Part shown: positions 61,895-64,000 of the stretch, one piece after another | Position numbering within the stretch: position 1 is the stretch's first letter | Layout: each line of letters opens with the position of its first letter | Assembly: GCA_036128855.1 (NCBI GenBank) | Contig: JAYYPW010000011.1 | Coordinates: forward strand, 60,856 to 124,855 | From: JAYYPW01 sp036128855 | GTDB lineage: Bacteria; Pseudomonadota; Gammaproteobacteria; Comchoanobacterales; Comchoanobacteraceae | Length of the DNA stretch: 64,000 nucleotides | Direction of reading: 5' to 3' | The notes under the pieces: generated by a model | Database searches by the model: none | Told to the model about the DNA's origin: nothing | What the model saw: the letters and a program-made list of their open reading frames with translations, nothing else | Translations under genes and position numbers: made by a program

Positions 61895-63301
61895 GTGGTG
61901 TCTGCGGCTATTAAAAGTCGATGCTGTAGTGCTACAGCACGTTCTCAAGGTTCTCTAAACCAGAGGGCGCATTTCTTTACATCCTGGATCTATCCACTTA
62001 TATTGATAGCGGTTGGTTATCTGATCGATATCTTGCCTTTGTTTTTTTTTTCTTGTCTGCATAAGTCAATCTCTTACTGGACTGTTGTAGCGTTGTTAAC
62101 TGCTGCAATAGTTTTTAAGCATTTACAAGATGCTCCTTTAGGTAAGGGGGTGCTCGTGTTTTTACTTGTTGGTGCAGGTCTTTTTTCTGGCTTTGGTGTT
62201 TTGTATTCCATGGGTTTGAATGGTGAGTTCTTAGCTGTGCCAGCTTTTTTTGGTTTGGCTTTGTTGGCGCATTTGGTGGTGATAGGTAATATGGATGTGT
62301 CTCTAGATGCATTTAGTGAGGTATTTTATTTATTGGTCAAACTCATTGCTCGTGCTGTCATAATTGCACCATTGGGGTTCTTTCTGCGTTATGGCACTTT
62401 GCCATTAGGGCTCTCTCTTGGTTTATTGCTTTTAATTGCAGGTTTTTCAGCACATCAGTTAGGCTCTCAAAGTTCGAGGAAACCGTCATTGTGGTTGGAG
62501 GGGAATTTGCAATCTGCAGTTGCACTGGCTATTTGGTCGTCTTTTTTATTTTCTTTCTGGCAGTTATCACTCGCGTATCATGGTGTTGTCCAGGTGGGTT
62601 GTTTTTTCTTTTGTGATTGTTGGAAAACGCTTGGTATGGTTCTATTCTCACGAAGTTGTATGGGGTGGCTGGTACGTAAGACTGGTGGTAACCGAAAAGA
62701 TACTTTTCCTGATTTTTCTGGCTACGGAATAAGTGTTTTGCAGGCATGGACGCGTTGGCTACCTGTGGTTGTACAGCTATCTGCTTTAGGTTCTGCTGGC
62801 TTTTGGCATCTTGTATTGGGTAGGCAGGGTGCGTATATATCTTGTCGGGTTTTTGCTACGGTTTGTATAGCTGCTTGTCCTTGTGTGGCTGTTATTGGAG
62901 TACCATTGGCGTTGTGGCGTGTGAGAAAATGTGCGAATCGGTTGCTGGTTTCTCGAGAGCGTATGGCTTCATTGATTAAGTACGCAGTATATGAAAATAC
63001 CGCAATTGTGAAAGCATATTACGTTTCTAGTGTGATTTTATCAGGTGGTGGTTATTATATGATTGCTGGTCAGTGGCTTAACCCATGGCACGCTGGTTTA
63101 GGAATGCTTTTGGGTCAGCTGATTTTGTTTTTAAATAGTCATCGTGATTTAAGTCGGGCTGAAATGTCGTTGAGTTACTCTTTTGCGCAAAAATCTGACC
63201 TCTTTCTGGAGAGTGCTAAGGCGAAAAATTTATCTACTGTACAATCAGGTAGTGTACCTACTGTTGAAAACCCAACTATGCATGTAGCCTCTAAGGCGTG
63301 A
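61895..63301 (+). CDS. Membrane-core-only relative of a copper P1B-type ATPase
   Basis: Start GTG 61895 with GAAGGAG upstream, 14 bases after coxC. Multiple membrane helices. The C-terminal half follows P1B-ATPases in order: CFFFCDCWKTLGMVLFSRS (like the helix before the actuator domain), LQAWTRWLPVVVQLSALGSA, then IAACPCVAVIGVPLALWRVR with the CPC metal motif at residues 328-330, LIKYAVYENTAIV, AYYVSSVI, and LNPWHAGLGMLLGQLILFLN (last helix). The actuator domain, DKTGT phosphorylation site and nucleotide domain are absent, and the chain runs straight from the segment after CPC to the last two helices. It cannot pump with ATP as known family members do. Location after coxC suggests a role with the oxidase, for example copper binding or channeling. 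The N-terminal ~200 residues add extra helices. Confidence 0.75.
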   Translation: MVSAAIKSRCCSATARSQGSLNQRAHFFTSWIYPLILIAVGYLIDILPLFFFSCLHKSISYWTVVALLTAAIVFKHLQDAPLGKGVLVFLLVGAGLFSGFGVLYSMGLNGEFLAVPAFFGLALLAHLVVIGNMDVSLDAFSEVFYLLVKLIARAVIIAPLGFFLRYGTLPLGLSLGLLLLIAGFSAHQLGSQSSRKPSLWLEGNLQSAVALAIWSSFLFSFWQLSLAYHGVVQVGCFFFCDCWKTLGMVLFSRSCMGWLVRKTGGNRKDTFPDFSGYGISVLQAWTRWLPVVVQLSALGSAGFWHLVLGRQGAYISCRVFATVCIAACPCVAVIGVPLALWRVRKCANRLLVSRERMASLIKYAVYENTAIVKAYYVSSVILSGGGYYMIAGQWLNPWHAGLGMLLGQLILFLNSHRDLSRAEMSLSYSFAQKSDLFLESAKAKNLSTVQSGSVPTVENPTMHVASKA

Positions 63302-63401
63302 TAAATATAGCTTTGAGTAGAGGGTAATACTTTGTTCATGTCGGCAGTTGTAATTAGTGTGAAAAAAAAGGTGTTTTTCTCTAATTAATGTCATTATGGT
63401 G

Positions 63402-63429
63402 TTGACTTTGTTTGTATGGTCTGTATAAT
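63402..63429 (+). promoter_or_regulatory. Strong sigma-70 promoter of the rRNA operon
   Basis: TTGACT (63402-63407) and a perfect TATAAT (63424-63429) with a 16-base spacer, about 165 bases before the 16S gene. No second promoter could be placed within the 292-base gap after the membrane-protein gene. Confidence 0.8.
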
Positions 63430-63436
63430 CTACATT

Positions 63437-63476
63437 CTATCTTATGGTAACACAAAAGATAGATGTTCTTTAAAAA
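63437..63476 (+). promoter_or_regulatory. rRNA leader antitermination signals (boxB-like hairpin and boxA)
   Basis: CTATCTT (63437-63443) pairs with AAGATAG (63456-63462) as a boxB-like hairpin. It is followed at once by TGTTCTTTAAAAA (63464-63476), close to the E. coli rrn boxA TGCTCTTTAACA. The next bases (TTTGTGTGGGCGCTT) also resemble the E. coli leader boxC region. NusB/NusE binding and antitermination are expected. Confidence 0.75.
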
Positions 63477-63560
63477 AGTGAAATTGATACAATTTGTGTG
63501 GGCGCTTAAGTAATTTCTGGTAGCCAAATAAAATAGCAAGCTTACTTGCTATCACAGTTC

Positions 63561-63584
63561 TTGTAACAACTGTTAATGTTACAA
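63561..63584 (+). repeat. Inverted repeat in the 16S precursor leader
   Basis: TTGTAACA (63561-63568) and TGTTACAA (63577-63584) form a perfect 8-base stem with an 8-base loop, ending 9 bases before mature 16S. A smaller stem AGCAAG/CTTGCT lies at 63535-63550. Likely leader folds concerned with processing. Confidence 0.5.
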
Positions 63585-63593
63585 ACAAACTTT

Positions 63594-64000
<407 letters not shown>

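Noticed and set aside
62529..62747. Minus-strand and alternative plus-strand frames inside the P1B-like gene as evidence for a frameshifted ATPase
   Set aside because: None of these frames contains DKTGT, TGE or GDG-x-ND motifs. The main frame is continuous across the place where the ATPase domain is missing, so a simple frameshift does not explain it.

Overview
The window is AT-rich chromosomal DNA of a gammaproteobacterium. The housekeeping genes (grpE-dnaK-dnaJ, uvrD, ftsQAZ-lpxC, tsaC, tyrS, topA, dprA, folA, an aa3-type cytochrome oxidase cluster and the start of a 16S rRNA gene) have gammaproteobacterial features. They are mixed with many long orphan proteins: ankyrin repeats, coiled coils, polytopic membrane proteins and basic, nuclear-signal-like segments. 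That mix is typical of host-associated relatives of Legionella and Coxiella. The placement is inferred from gene content and rRNA style; no tree was made.

Layout. 1-714: 3' end of a fatty-acid beta-oxidation gene. 725-3314: two orphan genes. 3444-7396 (minus strand): dnaJ, dnaK, grpE, with a good sigma-32-like promoter before dnaK. 7581-8213: secreted protein with a short tandem repeat. 8293-10458: uvrD, divergent from a shortened division cluster ftsQ-ftsA-ftsZ-lpxC (10576-14707) that lacks the usual mur/ddl genes upstream. 14781-27950: accessory block with two related polytopic membrane proteins (minus), two plus-strand proteins sharing an unrecognised C-terminal domain, and two more orphans. 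28074-35800: lipoprotein, tsaC, membrane orphan, small orphan, tyrS, topA, dprA. 35910-48698: second accessory block with ankyrin proteins, coiled-coil/membrane proteins and a 1618-residue ankyrin/coiled-coil protein whose C-terminus resembles a poly(A)-polymerase/CCA-type nucleotidyltransferase. 49115-51703: folA and small orphans. 51962-63301: cytochrome oxidase locus. 63402 to the end: rRNA promoter, leader and 16S start.

The most interesting region is the oxidase locus. It holds a tetraheme cytochrome c, coxB (CuA ligands intact), coxA (heme and CuB ligands intact), a Cox11/CtaG-like protein that has lost the copper-binding cysteines, an effector-like orphan and a hybrid sensor kinase lodged before coxC, then coxC, and finally a protein that looks like the membrane core of a copper P1B-ATPase (CPC motif present) with the ATPase and actuator domains missing. 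Two proteins in positions normally used for copper delivery to the oxidase therefore seem to have lost their known chemistry, while the enzyme's own metal ligands remain. This may be an altered copper-insertion route.

The accessory proteins are candidate secreted effectors by architecture only; no secretion system lies in the window. No tRNA, insertion sequence, prophage or CRISPR array was seen.
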